18,765 nucleotides of DNA, taken from contig DLKG01000046.1 in NCBI GenBank assembly GCA_002490315.1, forward strand, positions 1 through 18,765. Reading direction: 5' to 3'. This document shows positions 1-6,892 of the stretch, one piece after another. Made by a program: the position numbers and the translations under genes. Origin of the DNA: Prevotella sp. UBA7594. GTDB lineage: Bacteria; Bacteroidota; Bacteroidia; Bacteroidales; Bacteroidaceae. The notes under the pieces are model-generated. The model ran no database searches, was not told where the DNA came from, and saw only the letters and a program-made list of their open reading frames with translations. How positions within the stretch are numbered: the first letter of the stretch is position 1; each line of letters opens with the position of its first letter.

Positions 1-110
1 TAACTGGGAGAGGGGGCGCCTCGCCCCCGACAGGTTAGTATAGAGAGGAGTGCACACACTCCCCACATTATTTTTCTTGTCGGGGGCGAGGGCGCCCCCT
101 CTCCCAGTTA
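1..110. repeat. REP-like GC-rich inverted-repeat element, copy 1
   Basis: Two arms of 32 and 33 bases (1-32 and 78-110) are inverted copies of each other, differing by one missing C in the left arm. Each begins or ends with TAACTGGGAGAGGGGGCGC or its complement, and each arm can itself fold, because GGGGCG pairs with CGCCCC. The 45-base interior begins GGTTAGTATAGAGAGG, which matches, in opposite orientation, the interior of a second copy at 4624-4726. This resembles a pair of REP units facing each other (BIME-like) or a very small MITE. No transposase is nearby. The window starts on the first base of the arm, so the element could extend to the left. Confidence 0.75.
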
Positions 111-180
111 AAAAGCCAACGAGCGTGTGTCAAAAGACAAACAGTTCGGGGCTGCGCTCGTCTTATTGTTTTGCCCCCTC

Positions 181-255
181 ATGTCAAAAAAAAAACATGT
201 CTTCATGTTTTAAAAAATAGTCTTCATGTCATAAAAAAACCATGTCTTCCTGTTT
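181..255 (+). repeat. Degenerate duplication of the start region of the DUF5106 gene
   Basis: The words ATGTCTTCATGTTTTAAAA (197-215), TCTTCATGTCATAAAA (221-236) and ATGTCTTCCTGTTTAAAA (242-259) are imperfect tandem copies. The first encodes MSSCFKK and stops at 218-220; the real gene starts MSSCLKY. A second short frame from 181 reads MSKKKHVFMF then stops at 211-213. The result is one or two tiny leader frames directly ahead of the real start. They may be harmless debris of a duplication, or they may lower translation of the main gene. Confidence 0.5.
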
Positions 256-1162
256 AAAATATCTCGCTGTCCTCATTCTTCTAACCCTCGTCTCCACCCC
301 GTCCCGTTCGCAGCAGCCAGCTTCCTTCCCCTACCCGTCTGTGCCCGATAGCCTGCGCACGTCAGACAGCAGGGCAGAATATGTGCTAAGTCATTATTGG
401 GACAACTACGATTTCAGCGACACCACCCTTTTCCATCGTCCAGAGGTAACAGAGCAGGGTTTCGTCAACTTCATCGATCTCCTGCCGCGTGTAAAGCCCG
501 CCACAGCCGCCATGGGGCTCACGACATTCGCCGATCGACTCTACAGTTACAGCAAGGCTGGCAATGGAGCGTCGCCAGCCGTCGATTATTTCTCCGACCT
601 CACCGACCGCTATCTTGGCGACGAAGCGTCTCCGCTCCACAACGACATGCTCTACGCGCAGTTTCTCGACGCCATGGCAGCCAACAAGTTCGCCAATGCC
701 GCAACGCGCTCGCGCAACGCCTACATGGCAAGTAACCTGCGCAAGAACCTTCCAGGCAGCGTGGCGGCAGACTTCACGTACATCGACCGTCATTCCGACC
801 GCCACACGCTCAGAGCCTTCAAAGCCGACTACACGCTGCTCTTCTTCTACGACCCCGACTGCAACCACTGCCACGACATGGAGCGTGAGCTGGCAGCGAT
901 GCCGGAACTGTGCTCCGACAGTTCGCGCGTGAGAGTGCTTGCCGTCTATCCCTACAGCGACACAGGCGTCTGGCTCGCGGCAGAAGGCACCTTCCCGTCG
1001 GCATGGACCGACGGCTACAGTCCAGACGGCATAATAACAACAGACGACATCTACTATATAAAGTCGATGCCGTCCATATATCTGCTTGACGCCGGAAAGC
1101 ATGTGTTGCTCAAGAACCCGGACATCAAGGTGCTGAAAGAGTGTTTAAATAAGATATTTTGA
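242..1162 (+). CDS. Secreted DUF5106 / thioredoxin-like fold protein
   Basis: The product is 306 residues. A hydrophobic signal peptide (about residues 5-20) ends near SRSQQ, so it is probably exported to the periplasm. The middle (about 30-180) matches my recollection of DUF5106, a Bacteroidales family. The end is thioredoxin-like: a hydrophobic strand LLFFYDPD leads into C207-N-H-C210, a CxxC motif at the redox-active position, and a later MPSIYLLD segment is the cis-proline strand typical of TlpA/ResA proteins. A role in periplasmic thiol-disulfide chemistry is inferred; the substrate is unknown. The gene is convergent with hslR, with only seven bases between the two stop codons and no hairpin in that gap. 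Start: ATG at 242 gives the signal peptide. Two short in-frame-stopped ATG starts lie just upstream at 181 and 197. Confidence 0.8.
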   Translation: MSSCLKYLAVLILLTLVSTPSRSQQPASFPYPSVPDSLRTSDSRAEYVLSHYWDNYDFSDTTLFHRPEVTEQGFVNFIDLLPRVKPATAAMGLTTFADRLYSYSKAGNGASPAVDYFSDLTDRYLGDEASPLHNDMLYAQFLDAMAANKFANAATRSRNAYMASNLRKNLPGSVAADFTYIDRHSDRHTLRAFKADYTLLFFYDPDCNHCHDMERELAAMPELCSDSSRVRVLAVYPYSDTGVWLAAEGTFPSAWTDGYSPDGIITTDDIYYIKSMPSIYLLDAGKHVLLKNPDIKVLKECLNKIF

Positions 1163-1169
1163 AGATTAT

Positions 1170-1598
1170 TTACATGTCGAAGTCATCGTCCTCATCGTCA
1201 ATGTCGTCAAAGCCAAACATCGCAGGCTCAGCGAACGCGTCGAGAGCACGGCGCTCCTTCTTCGTCGGGCGACCAGTGCCGCGGGCACGGTCGACAAATC
1301 CGCTTATGCGGCTCATCTCAAGCAGCTCATACTGCTTAGGATCAGTAACGTTCTCATAGATTTCCGGAAGCAGCTTGGCGCCGACACGCTGCTCTATGGG
1401 CTTGAGAATCTTGAACGAATAGACGACGGGCGGCTTCTTCACGCTCACCACCTCGCCAGCCTTCACCAGATGGCTCGGCTTCACATTCTGTCCCTTTATC
1501 ATGACGCGGCTGTTCTTGCAGGCGTCAGCGGCAATGCTGCGCGTCTTGAAGATGCGTGCCGCCCACAGCCATTTGTCAATACGTGCTACCTCATTCAT
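1170..1598 (-). CDS. hslR: S4-domain RNA-binding heat shock protein Hsp15
   Basis: The product is 142 residues. An S4 RNA-binding domain occupies about residues 4-55, with RIDKWLWAARIFKTRS (6-21) being the standard Hsp15 opening. A basic segment GRPTKKERR (109-117) is also typical, and the protein ends in a strongly acidic tail (131-141, mostly D and E). Known Hsp15 binds 50S subunits that carry a stranded peptidyl-tRNA and helps recycle them. That fits the neighbour pth, whose stop codon lies 14 bases upstream of this start; the two probably share one transcript and both deal with stalled peptidyl-tRNA. No terminator hairpin is visible after the stop, which lies seven bases from the end of the convergent DUF5106 gene. 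Confidence 0.9.
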   Translation of the reverse strand: MNEVARIDKWLWAARIFKTRSIAADACKNSRVMIKGQNVKPSHLVKAGEVVSVKKPPVVYSFKILKPIEQRVGAKLLPEIYENVTDPKQYELLEMSRISGFVDRARGTGRPTKKERRALDAFAEPAMFGFDDIDDEDDDFDM

Positions 1599-1612
1599 TC
1601 TTCTTTCCCTCC

Positions 1613-2197
1613 TTATTTGTTCTTACTCTTCTTTCCCAGTTTGTTAAACTGGTTCATCGTGATGTCCATACCGGCAAGCACGAAACTGCGTATTATCTGC
1701 ACCGCCTCGTCGATTGAAGGCTGAAGGGTCTGCATGTCGTCGGCAGTGTACTTGCCGAGCACCCAGTCAACCTGCTGTCCGCGCTGGAAATCGCTGCCGA
1801 TGCCCATGCGCAGACGGGCATACTGCTGTCCGATAAGCTGCTGTATGTTGCCGAGACCGTTGTGGCCGCCGTTGGAGCCGTTAGCCTTCAGACGATAGTC
1901 GCCGAGAGGCAAGGAGAGGTCGTCGACGACAACGAGCAGACGGCTCTGATCGATATTCTCCTTCTGGAGCCAGTAGCGCACAGCGTTGCCGCTAAGGTTC
2001 ATGTAGGTAGTGGGCTTGAGGAGCGTCACCTTTCTGCCCTTTATAGATGTCTCTGCCACGTAGCCGTAGCGCTTGTCCTCAAACGTGGCGCCGCAGTCAG
2101 CGGCAAAAGCGTCGAGCACCATAAAGCCCGTGTTGTGGCGTGTGTGGTCGTATTCTGCGCCTGGATTTCCCAGACCCACTATAAGAAATTTGTCCAT
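1613..2197 (-). CDS. pth: Peptidyl-tRNA hydrolase
   Basis: The product is 194 residues, the usual size for bacterial Pth. It cleaves the ester bond of peptidyl-tRNAs dropped from ribosomes and so recycles tRNA in the cytoplasm. Visible signatures are FLIVGLGNPG near the start (N11), H21 in TRHNTGF (the catalytic histidine position), the VVVDDLSLPLG segment with its conserved aspartate, and GSNGGHNGL. The reading frame is open further upstream to 2251, but the start at 2197 (MDKFLIVGLG) matches the family and the upstream part overlaps the promoter. It is followed by hslR in the same operon. In many bacteria pth sits next to rplY; here a secreted-protein locus and a REP-like element lie between them. 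Confidence 0.95.
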   Translation of the reverse strand: MDKFLIVGLGNPGAEYDHTRHNTGFMVLDAFAADCGATFEDKRYGYVAETSIKGRKVTLLKPTTYMNLSGNAVRYWLQKENIDQSRLLVVVDDLSLPLGDYRLKANGSNGGHNGLGNIQQLIGQQYARLRMGIGSDFQRGQQVDWVLGKYTADDMQTLQPSIDEAVQIIRSFVLAGMDITMNQFNKLGKKSKNK

Positions 2198-2248
2198 GTG
2201 TGTAAATATGTATATATCCTGTCGTTTAAAAAAACTGATTATGCGCGG

Positions 2249-2280
2249 CAAAATTAAAACTTTTATTTCGCATAGTCAAA
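2249..2280 (-). promoter_or_regulatory. Bacteroidota-type promoter for pth-hslR
   Basis: On the minus strand TTTG (2280-2277) is followed by exactly 20 bases and then TAATTTTG (2256-2249), matching the consensus TTTG / TAnnTTTG. Transcription should start near 2243, about 45 bases before the chosen pth start. This also argues against any upstream start codon for pth in this frame. Confidence 0.7.
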
Positions 2281-2325
2281 AAATTGCGTCACTTTTATTC
2301 TACTCTTCCGCTCTTTGCAACAGAT

Positions 2326-2362
2326 AAAAAAAGAAATGTGCCGAGCATCACTGCCCAGCACA
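2326..2362 (-). terminator. Intrinsic terminator after the small acidic protein gene
   Basis: On the minus strand TGTGCTGGGC, a six-base loop AGTGAT, then GCTCGGCACA form a 10-pair stem (two wobbles), followed by TTTCTTTTTTTA. It lies about 60 bases after the stop of the small protein gene, so it ends the two-gene secreted-protein transcript before the pth promoter. Confidence 0.8.
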
Positions 2363-2418
2363 TCACAATAAATCTACTGTTAAGTAAAATGTTACAAAAT
2401 ATTTTACTATGCTAAATT

Positions 2419-2643
2419 CTAATACCCTTCGTCTGTATCATCAGTGTCCCACGCGTCGAAGTAGCGCTGTGAGGAGATGCGTGCGGCTCCGGCGTCGGCG
2501 GTTTCGAGAGTTGTCCCGTCGCCAAAATCGCCTGTTACTTCACCGTTGTTATCGTTGAGTCCTCCTGGAGAACTGGCTATCATTGATGCTGTCTCTATCT
2601 CCATGACAATTGAAACGGGGCGTATATATGCTTTCTTATCCAT
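2419..2643 (-). CDS. Small acidic protein of a Prevotella-type family, function unknown
   Basis: The product is 74 residues if it starts at MDKKAYIRP (2643). It is acidic in its second half, ends DAWDTDDTDEGY, and has a central SSPGGLNDN segment. I recognise the layout (a short MKK-YIxP start, an E-rich strand, then SSP) as a common uncharacterised kind of small protein in Prevotella, but I cannot assign a function. It has no signal peptide or membrane segment. An alternative ATG at 2676 overlaps the stop of the upstream secreted-protein gene as TAATG and would add 11 residues; that start would allow translational coupling. Whichever start is used, the gene sits directly downstream of the large gene and before a terminator, so the two are probably co-transcribed. 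Confidence 0.65.
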   Translation of the reverse strand: MDKKAYIRPVSIVMEIETASMIASSPGGLNDNNGEVTGDFGDGTTLETADAGAARISSQRYFDAWDTDDTDEGY

Positions 2644-2675
2644 GATAATCTTGATGTTAGATTGCTGTATGTTCA

Positions 2676-4479
2676 TTATCTTACTACTATCTTCTTGCCG
2701 TTCTGCACGTAGATGCCACGCTGCAGACCATTGAGGCTTGTGCCAACATACTGACCCTGGAGGTTGTAGACAGGAGCTACGCTCACCACCTCAGCACCGT
2801 TGATGTTGCTGATAGCAGTCACATTGCCGTCGATATTGGCACGCATAGCTTTGGCGTTGGTGCCTGAGGGCACGATGAAGTAGGCACGCATGCCCTTCAT
2901 TGTCTTGCCGCTTGCGGAAGGAACGTAGAACTTGTCCTGGTCGCCGAGGAAGAGGTTGGTACCGTCGGTGGCGAGGTCGGTGAGTCCGTAGGTGCCCTTC
3001 ATCTGGTAGTCGCCATTGGCAGGAACAGCCTCTGGGTCACTGGCTACGATGTTGACACCTTTGAATGTCGGGTTTGTGACGTCTGCAGCAGGCTTGATGA
3101 GGTAGGGCTTGCCTGCCTCTATTGAGCTTGCGCTCTTGAAGTTCATCGTTGTGCCGTCCATTGAGTTGTACTCACGAATCTCGCAATTTGCGCCAAACAC
3201 TTCATTTACCTTATCTGAGGAAACAGCGAATGGCACGCAGAATGTGTTCCAATAATCGTGGCTAAGGGTGCGGGCGAGAGAAACATTGACTTCATTCTGA
3301 GCAGAGAAAGTATTCTTTTTATCCTCCTGAATGGTGTTGCTTTGGGATGTAGTTGAAGGGGCATAGTCAAGAGACTGCACCTCTATTGTATATGTGCCAC
3401 TTGCAGCTGTATTAGTAGAACCAACTTTTATTATTGATGCATCAAAAAGGTCAGAAAGTAATGTAGCAGAACTCTTCTGTTCTCCATTGACTTTCAATCC
3501 ATAAGCTTTTGCATATTCGAAGACAACGGGATCTGTGCTCCATTGCGTGTTGTTATAGTTGTTGTCGTTGCCATTCGTATTTGGGACGTATCCACGTACT
3601 ATATTTGCACCCTCATTATATGTAATTGAACAATTTGTATTCCAGCCAATAGTCACATCATTGCTACATACTCCCAATACAGCATGTGAGCTACTTCCAT
3701 CAGCAGCATAAACTCCTGTGAGATTAACTTTAACAACAAGTTTCTGTGTATCCCAATCAATACCTACACTTTCTTCCCATGCTTGATTCTTTGTAGCTTT
3801 ATAATTGCTCTTAATTGTTTTGCATGAGCCAACCTGAGGTACAGTATTGGTTATAACAGCTTTAGAAACATTATGGAACGTCCAGTGACTACCTTTGTCT
3901 TGGTTGCCGTCATCAGTCCATAAGCCCAAGGTGTGCCAACCAGACGTATTGTCGTCATTCATATTAACTCCTAAACCTCCAAAGTAATTAACATAATATC
4001 CAGTTGTGGTTCCTGAAGTTGTATAAGGCTGTATTTCGTATGTGCCAGCATAAGAACCGGAGGTTAACTGGGTAACTTTAAAATAAGTGTTAGAAACCTG
4101 CGAAGTACTCAATGTAATCATGTCCTTGCCGGTCGAGAAAGAGCTTGTCGCTGTGTAGGTGAGCCACTTTTGTGCGTCGTAGCAATAAATTTGGTAAGTA
4201 TCAGTCTTACCATCTACAGCGTAAAAAGCGAATCGTGCGGATTCAGATTGAGTCTTAGTAGGGTACAGAGTCTTTGCAACATAAGCAGGCACACCCGTGC
4301 TATAGTCGTTACCACACTGCATAGTGTAGAGGTTCTCAGGCATGCCTTGATCAGGCATTGTTGTAGAGGGTTCTACGGTGTCAGCTATTGCCTGCTGAGC
4401 AAACGCTACTCCAAGCAATAAAGCAAGGGTAAAAATCTTTTTTGCCCCCCCCGATTTTGTGAGTAAACAGTTTAATCAT
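2676..4479 (-). CDS. Large secreted protein with Prevotella-type C-terminal module; start disrupted by a poly-G run
   Basis: About 600 residues. The frame is open from 2676 to just below 4476 but contains no ATG; within the window only a TTG at 4418 could start it, and that would cut the signal peptide. An ATG at 4479 reads MIKLFTHKIGG and is one base out of frame because of eight G (4445-4452). With seven G it would continue as AKKIFTLALLLGVAFAQQ, a complete signal peptide. The first half of the mature protein has blocks such as YQIYCYDAQKWLTY, YYVNYFGG and LGLWTDDGN that look like a beta-trefoil (lectin-like) unit, which is inference. The last 210 residues (WNTFCVPF, YLIKPAADVT, GTNLFLGD, MKGMRAYFIVP) are a module I know from many Prevotella proteins. 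The end, VYNLQGQYVG..LQRGIYVQNGKKIVVR, resembles a type IX secretion sorting tail. Ligand unknown. Confidence 0.7.
4445..4452 (-). repeat. Homopolymeric G(8) run inside the signal-peptide coding region
   Basis: Eight consecutive C on the plus strand (G on the coding strand) lie 25 bases after the ATG at 4479, followed by C and six A. Loss of one G joins the ATG to the long secreted-protein frame; eight G leave it out of frame. Such runs are classic sites of slipped-strand length change, and also of sequencing error. Confidence 0.8.
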
Positions 4480-4531
4480 AATCTTAAAATGTTTAAGTTG
4501 TTCGATTGTATTTAGTGTTCTATATGGGTTG

Positions 4532-4562
4532 CAAAATTAATAAAAATAAAGAAAAATGCAAA
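4532..4562 (-). promoter_or_regulatory. Bacteroidota-type promoter for the secreted-protein gene
   Basis: On the minus strand TTTG (4562-4559), 19 bases, then TAATTTTG (4539-4532) match the consensus fully. The expected transcript start is about 45-50 bases before the ATG at 4479. An intact promoter correctly placed for that ATG supports it as the true start and suggests the gene is not simply decayed. Confidence 0.75.
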
Positions 4563-4623
4563 TAAATCTTATATTTTTTTTCAATCGTTCAAAAAAACAC
4601 AATAAACGTTAGACAAAAGCAAC

Positions 4624-4726
4624 TAACTGGGAGAGGGGGCGCTCTCGCCCCCGAATAACTGGGAGAGGGGGCACTAATCTCTCTACCCTAATCTGTCGGG
4701 GGCGAGGGCGCCCCCTCTCCCAGTTA
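4624..4726. repeat. REP-like GC-rich inverted-repeat element, copy 2
   Basis: A full left arm (4624-4654), then a second, truncated copy of the same arm (4656-4672), a 20-base interior (ACTAATCTCTCTACCCTAAT), and a full right arm (4694-4726) identical to the right arm of copy 1. The interior is the reverse complement of the part of copy 1 next to its left arm, so the two copies are inverted relative to each other. They flank a 4.5-kb segment holding DUF5106, hslR, pth and the secreted-protein pair. The element lies between the rplY terminator and the secreted-protein promoter. No coding function is apparent. Confidence 0.75.
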
Positions 4727-4741
4727 TTGGGGCGGAGGATT

Positions 4742-4789
4742 GCTAAAAAAGAAGCGCCCTGCAAACGCGAATGGCGTTTGCAGGGCGCT
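4742..4789 (-). terminator. Strong intrinsic terminator after rplY
   Basis: A perfect 16-pair stem (4753-4768 with 4774-4789, AGCGCCCTGCAAACGC and its complement) closes a five-base loop. On the minus strand it is followed by TTCTTTTTT. It lies about 40 bases after the rplY stop codon. Its stem shares the pattern CGCCCTGnAAA with the terminator at 11973-12033. Confidence 0.9.
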
Positions 4790-4829
4790 GTATAGAATGA
4801 ATGGGATTGCCCCAAACTTATTCCATTGC

Positions 4830-5423
4830 TTAAGCCTCTGCGCTTGCAGCAGCAGACATTGCAGCACGTGTCATCTTGATTGAGCAAACGATGACATCCT
4901 TGCCTGTTGCAATCTCAAGACCCTCGAAGCTGAGCTGACCAACCTTGATGCTCTTGCCAATCTGCAGAGAGGTAACATCAACGTCAAGGTGCTCAGGAAT
5001 CTGCTGGTAGGGAGCCTTAACCTCAATCTTACGGATAGAGAGGTTCATGCGGCCACCGTCACGTACACCCTGTGCAAGACCTGTAAGCTTAACGGGAATA
5101 CCGATTGTGATAGGCTTCTGGTCGTTAACCTCGAGGAAGTCCACGTGCAGAACGGCGTCTGTAACCGGGTGGAACTGAATCTCCTTGAGAATGGCTGTGT
5201 GAGACTCACCATCGATGAGGAGGTTGATGACGTAGATGTGGGGAGTGTAGATAATCTTGCGAAGCTCAGTCATAGGAACTGCGAAAGACATAGCCTCAGG
5301 CTTGCCGTCCTTCTCTGCGAGTCCATAGATGTTGCAGGGAACGAGTCCCTCCTTACGCAATGCTTTAGAAGCTTTCTTTCCAAGGTCTGTACGCTTCTGA
5401 CCTGTAACGTTAATCTCTTTCAT
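4830..5423 (-). CDS. rplY: 50S ribosomal protein L25, general stress protein Ctc form
   Basis: The product is 197 residues, the long CTC/TL5 form rather than the short E. coli L25 (under 100 residues). The N-terminal part (about 1-95; opening MKEINVTGQKRTDLGKKASKALRKEG in pieces typical of L25) binds 5S rRNA. The C-terminal part (about 100-185, with IPVKLTGLAQGVRDGG and a repeated beta-strand pattern) is the TL5 domain. The last residues are alanine-rich (AAMSAAASAEA). It has its own promoter and terminator, so here it is transcribed alone. It is divergent from nusB. Confidence 0.95.
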   Translation of the reverse strand: MKEINVTGQKRTDLGKKASKALRKEGLVPCNIYGLAEKDGKPEAMSFAVPMTELRKIIYTPHIYVINLLIDGESHTAILKEIQFHPVTDAVLHVDFLEVNDQKPITIGIPVKLTGLAQGVRDGGRMNLSIRKIEVKAPYQQIPEHLDVDVTSLQIGKSIKVGQLSFEGLEIATGKDVIVCSIKMTRAAMSAAASAEA

Positions 5424-5521
5424 TTGTGTTACTCTAAATTAAGTTGATAAATGATTTATGCCTTAATTCGCCATCACACGAGAACTTTCATTTCCGTACG
5501 GATGTGCTCAAAAAAGCGGTG

Positions 5522-5553
5522 CAAAGTTACGGATTTTATCCGAGATGTGCAAA
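5522..5553 (-). promoter_or_regulatory. Bacteroidota-type promoter for rplY
   Basis: On the minus strand TTTG (5553-5550), 20 bases, then TAACTTTG (5529-5522) match the consensus. The spacer contains the inverted repeat CGGAT-AAA-ATCCG right next to the -7 box, a position where a regulator could bind; this is a suggestion only. The leader is about 90 bases long. Confidence 0.75.
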
Positions 5554-5590
5554 GAATAACAAAAAAAATGTATAATAATGCCGCTTTCCC

Positions 5591-5621
5591 TTGGTAGTTC
5601 TCACAATTTTATCTATTTTTG
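5591..5621 (+). promoter_or_regulatory. Bacteroidota-type promoter for the nusB operon
   Basis: TTG (5591-5593), 20 bases, then TATTTTTG (5614-5621). The start of transcription should be near 5626, giving a leader of about 115 bases before nusB. The leader holds small possible stems (GCGACCGTC paired with GACGCGC at 5640-5665, and the palindrome GAAGCTTC) but nothing I can name as a riboswitch. The rplY and nusB promoters are divergent, about 40 bases apart. Confidence 0.7.
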
Positions 5622-5741
5622 CAGTTGATAAAGAAGCACGCGACCGTCAAAGTGTTAGACGCGCACCCCGTCGGAAGCTTCTGTAGTCTATGCAGACCCA
5701 AACGGAAGATACATAACATATATATATAAGTAAAGAGAAGG

Positions 5742-6860
5742 ATGATCAATCGCGAATTAATTAGAATCAAGATAGTTCAGTTAACCTACGCATACTATCA
5801 AAACGGAAACAAGCTTATGGACAGCGCCGAGAAAGAATTGCTTTTCAGCCTATCGAAAGCTTACGACTTATACAACTATCTTTTGGAGCTGATTGTAGCT
5901 GTCACTCAGGAGGAACGCCGAAGAGTGGAGATCGCTTCGCAGCGTGCACAGCGCGAAGGCACAGACATGCCCTCGCAGAAATTCGCGTACAATAAATTTG
6001 CCGTGCAACTCGAAGAGAACAAGATGCTCAGCGAGTTTGCTGAGACACAGAAACAGTCGTGGGCAAACAGCATAGAGTTTGTGAGAAGTCTCTGCAACCA
6101 GATTGAGCAGAGCCAGACCTACGCCGACTACATGGCAGACAGCGACAACTCCTACGAGGCAGACCGCGAGGTATGGCGCAAGCTCTACCGACAACTCATC
6201 CAGGAGAACGAAGACCTCGACCAGCTCCTTGAGGAGCAGAGCCTCTACTGGAACGACGACAAGGATGTGGTGGACACATTCGTGCTGAAGACCATCAAGC
6301 GTTTCGACCCTGCCAACAAGGCGAAGCAGGAACTTCTGCCTGAATACAAGGACATCGAGGACAAGGACTTCGCCATAAAGCTATTCCGCGCCACTATCCT
6401 CAACGCTGACCAGTACCAGCGCTACATGAGCGAAACATCACGCAACTGGGACTTCTCGCGACTTGCCTACATGGACGTCGTTATCATGCAGATTGCCATC
6501 GCCGAGATGCTGACATTCCCCAACATCCCCATCAGCGTAACTATCAATGAATACGTAGACCTCGCCAAGCTCTACTCTACCCCGAAATCGGGCAGCTACA
6601 TCAACGGTATGCTCGACTCCATAGCACGCTACCTCATGTCAACCGGCAAACTGCTGAAGACCATCGAAGACCGTCCGCAGCGCCGTCAGGCTCCGCGACG
6701 TCCTGCCACACCGCGCCTCAACCGCGCACAGCAGGCTCTCGAGGACGGCGAAGTGCTCCGCACACGCTACGCTGAACAGCGCCTGGAGAAGGCAGAGGAG
6801 CAAATGGAGAATGAGGAGGACAATCTCCAAGCCGAAGAAACCGGCGAGAACAACGAATAA
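5742..6860 (+). CDS. nusB: Transcription antitermination factor NusB, long Bacteroidota form
   Basis: The product is 372 residues, more than twice the size of typical NusB (about 140). The canonical NusB fold is in about 205-305: FAIKLFRATILN, then LAYMDVVIMQIAIAEMLTFPNIPISVTINEYVDLAKLYS and the signature GSYINGMLDSIARYL. Residues 1-200 are a helical, charged extension found in Bacteroidota NusB. Residues 308-372 are a basic, proline- and arginine-rich stretch followed by an acidic glutamate-rich tail. NusB with NusE (S10) binds boxA RNA in ribosomal RNA transcripts and prevents early termination. It heads an operon with yajC 32 bases downstream. Confidence 0.93.
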   Translation: MINRELIRIKIVQLTYAYYQNGNKLMDSAEKELLFSLSKAYDLYNYLLELIVAVTQEERRRVEIASQRAQREGTDMPSQKFAYNKFAVQLEENKMLSEFAETQKQSWANSIEFVRSLCNQIEQSQTYADYMADSDNSYEADREVWRKLYRQLIQENEDLDQLLEEQSLYWNDDKDVVDTFVLKTIKRFDPANKAKQELLPEYKDIEDKDFAIKLFRATILNADQYQRYMSETSRNWDFSRLAYMDVVIMQIAIAEMLTFPNIPISVTINEYVDLAKLYSTPKSGSYINGMLDSIARYLMSTGKLLKTIEDRPQRRQAPRRPATPRLNRAQQALEDGEVLRTRYAEQRLEKAEEQMENEEDNLQAEETGENNE

Positions 6861-6892
6861 TAAGAATACAAACCAATAAAAAAGAGAAATAA

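Noticed and set aside
140..180. Promoter for the DUF5106 gene around TTATTGTTTTG
   Set aside because: The spacing within the box does not fit TAnnTTTG and no -33 element lies at the right distance, so I did not list it.
386..1102. Minus-strand open frame of 238 codons antisense to the DUF5106 gene
   Set aside because: The plus-strand frame has a signal peptide and a CxxC thioredoxin-like end; the antisense frame has no recognisable family features.
4609..4887. Minus-strand open frame of 92 codons covering the REP-like element and the rplY terminator
   Set aside because: It runs through a terminator hairpin and a non-coding repeat and overlaps the end of rplY; no protein features.
5626..5741. 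Structured leader or small RNA before nusB
   Set aside because: Only short, weak stems can be drawn; they match no riboswitch or known leader I can name.
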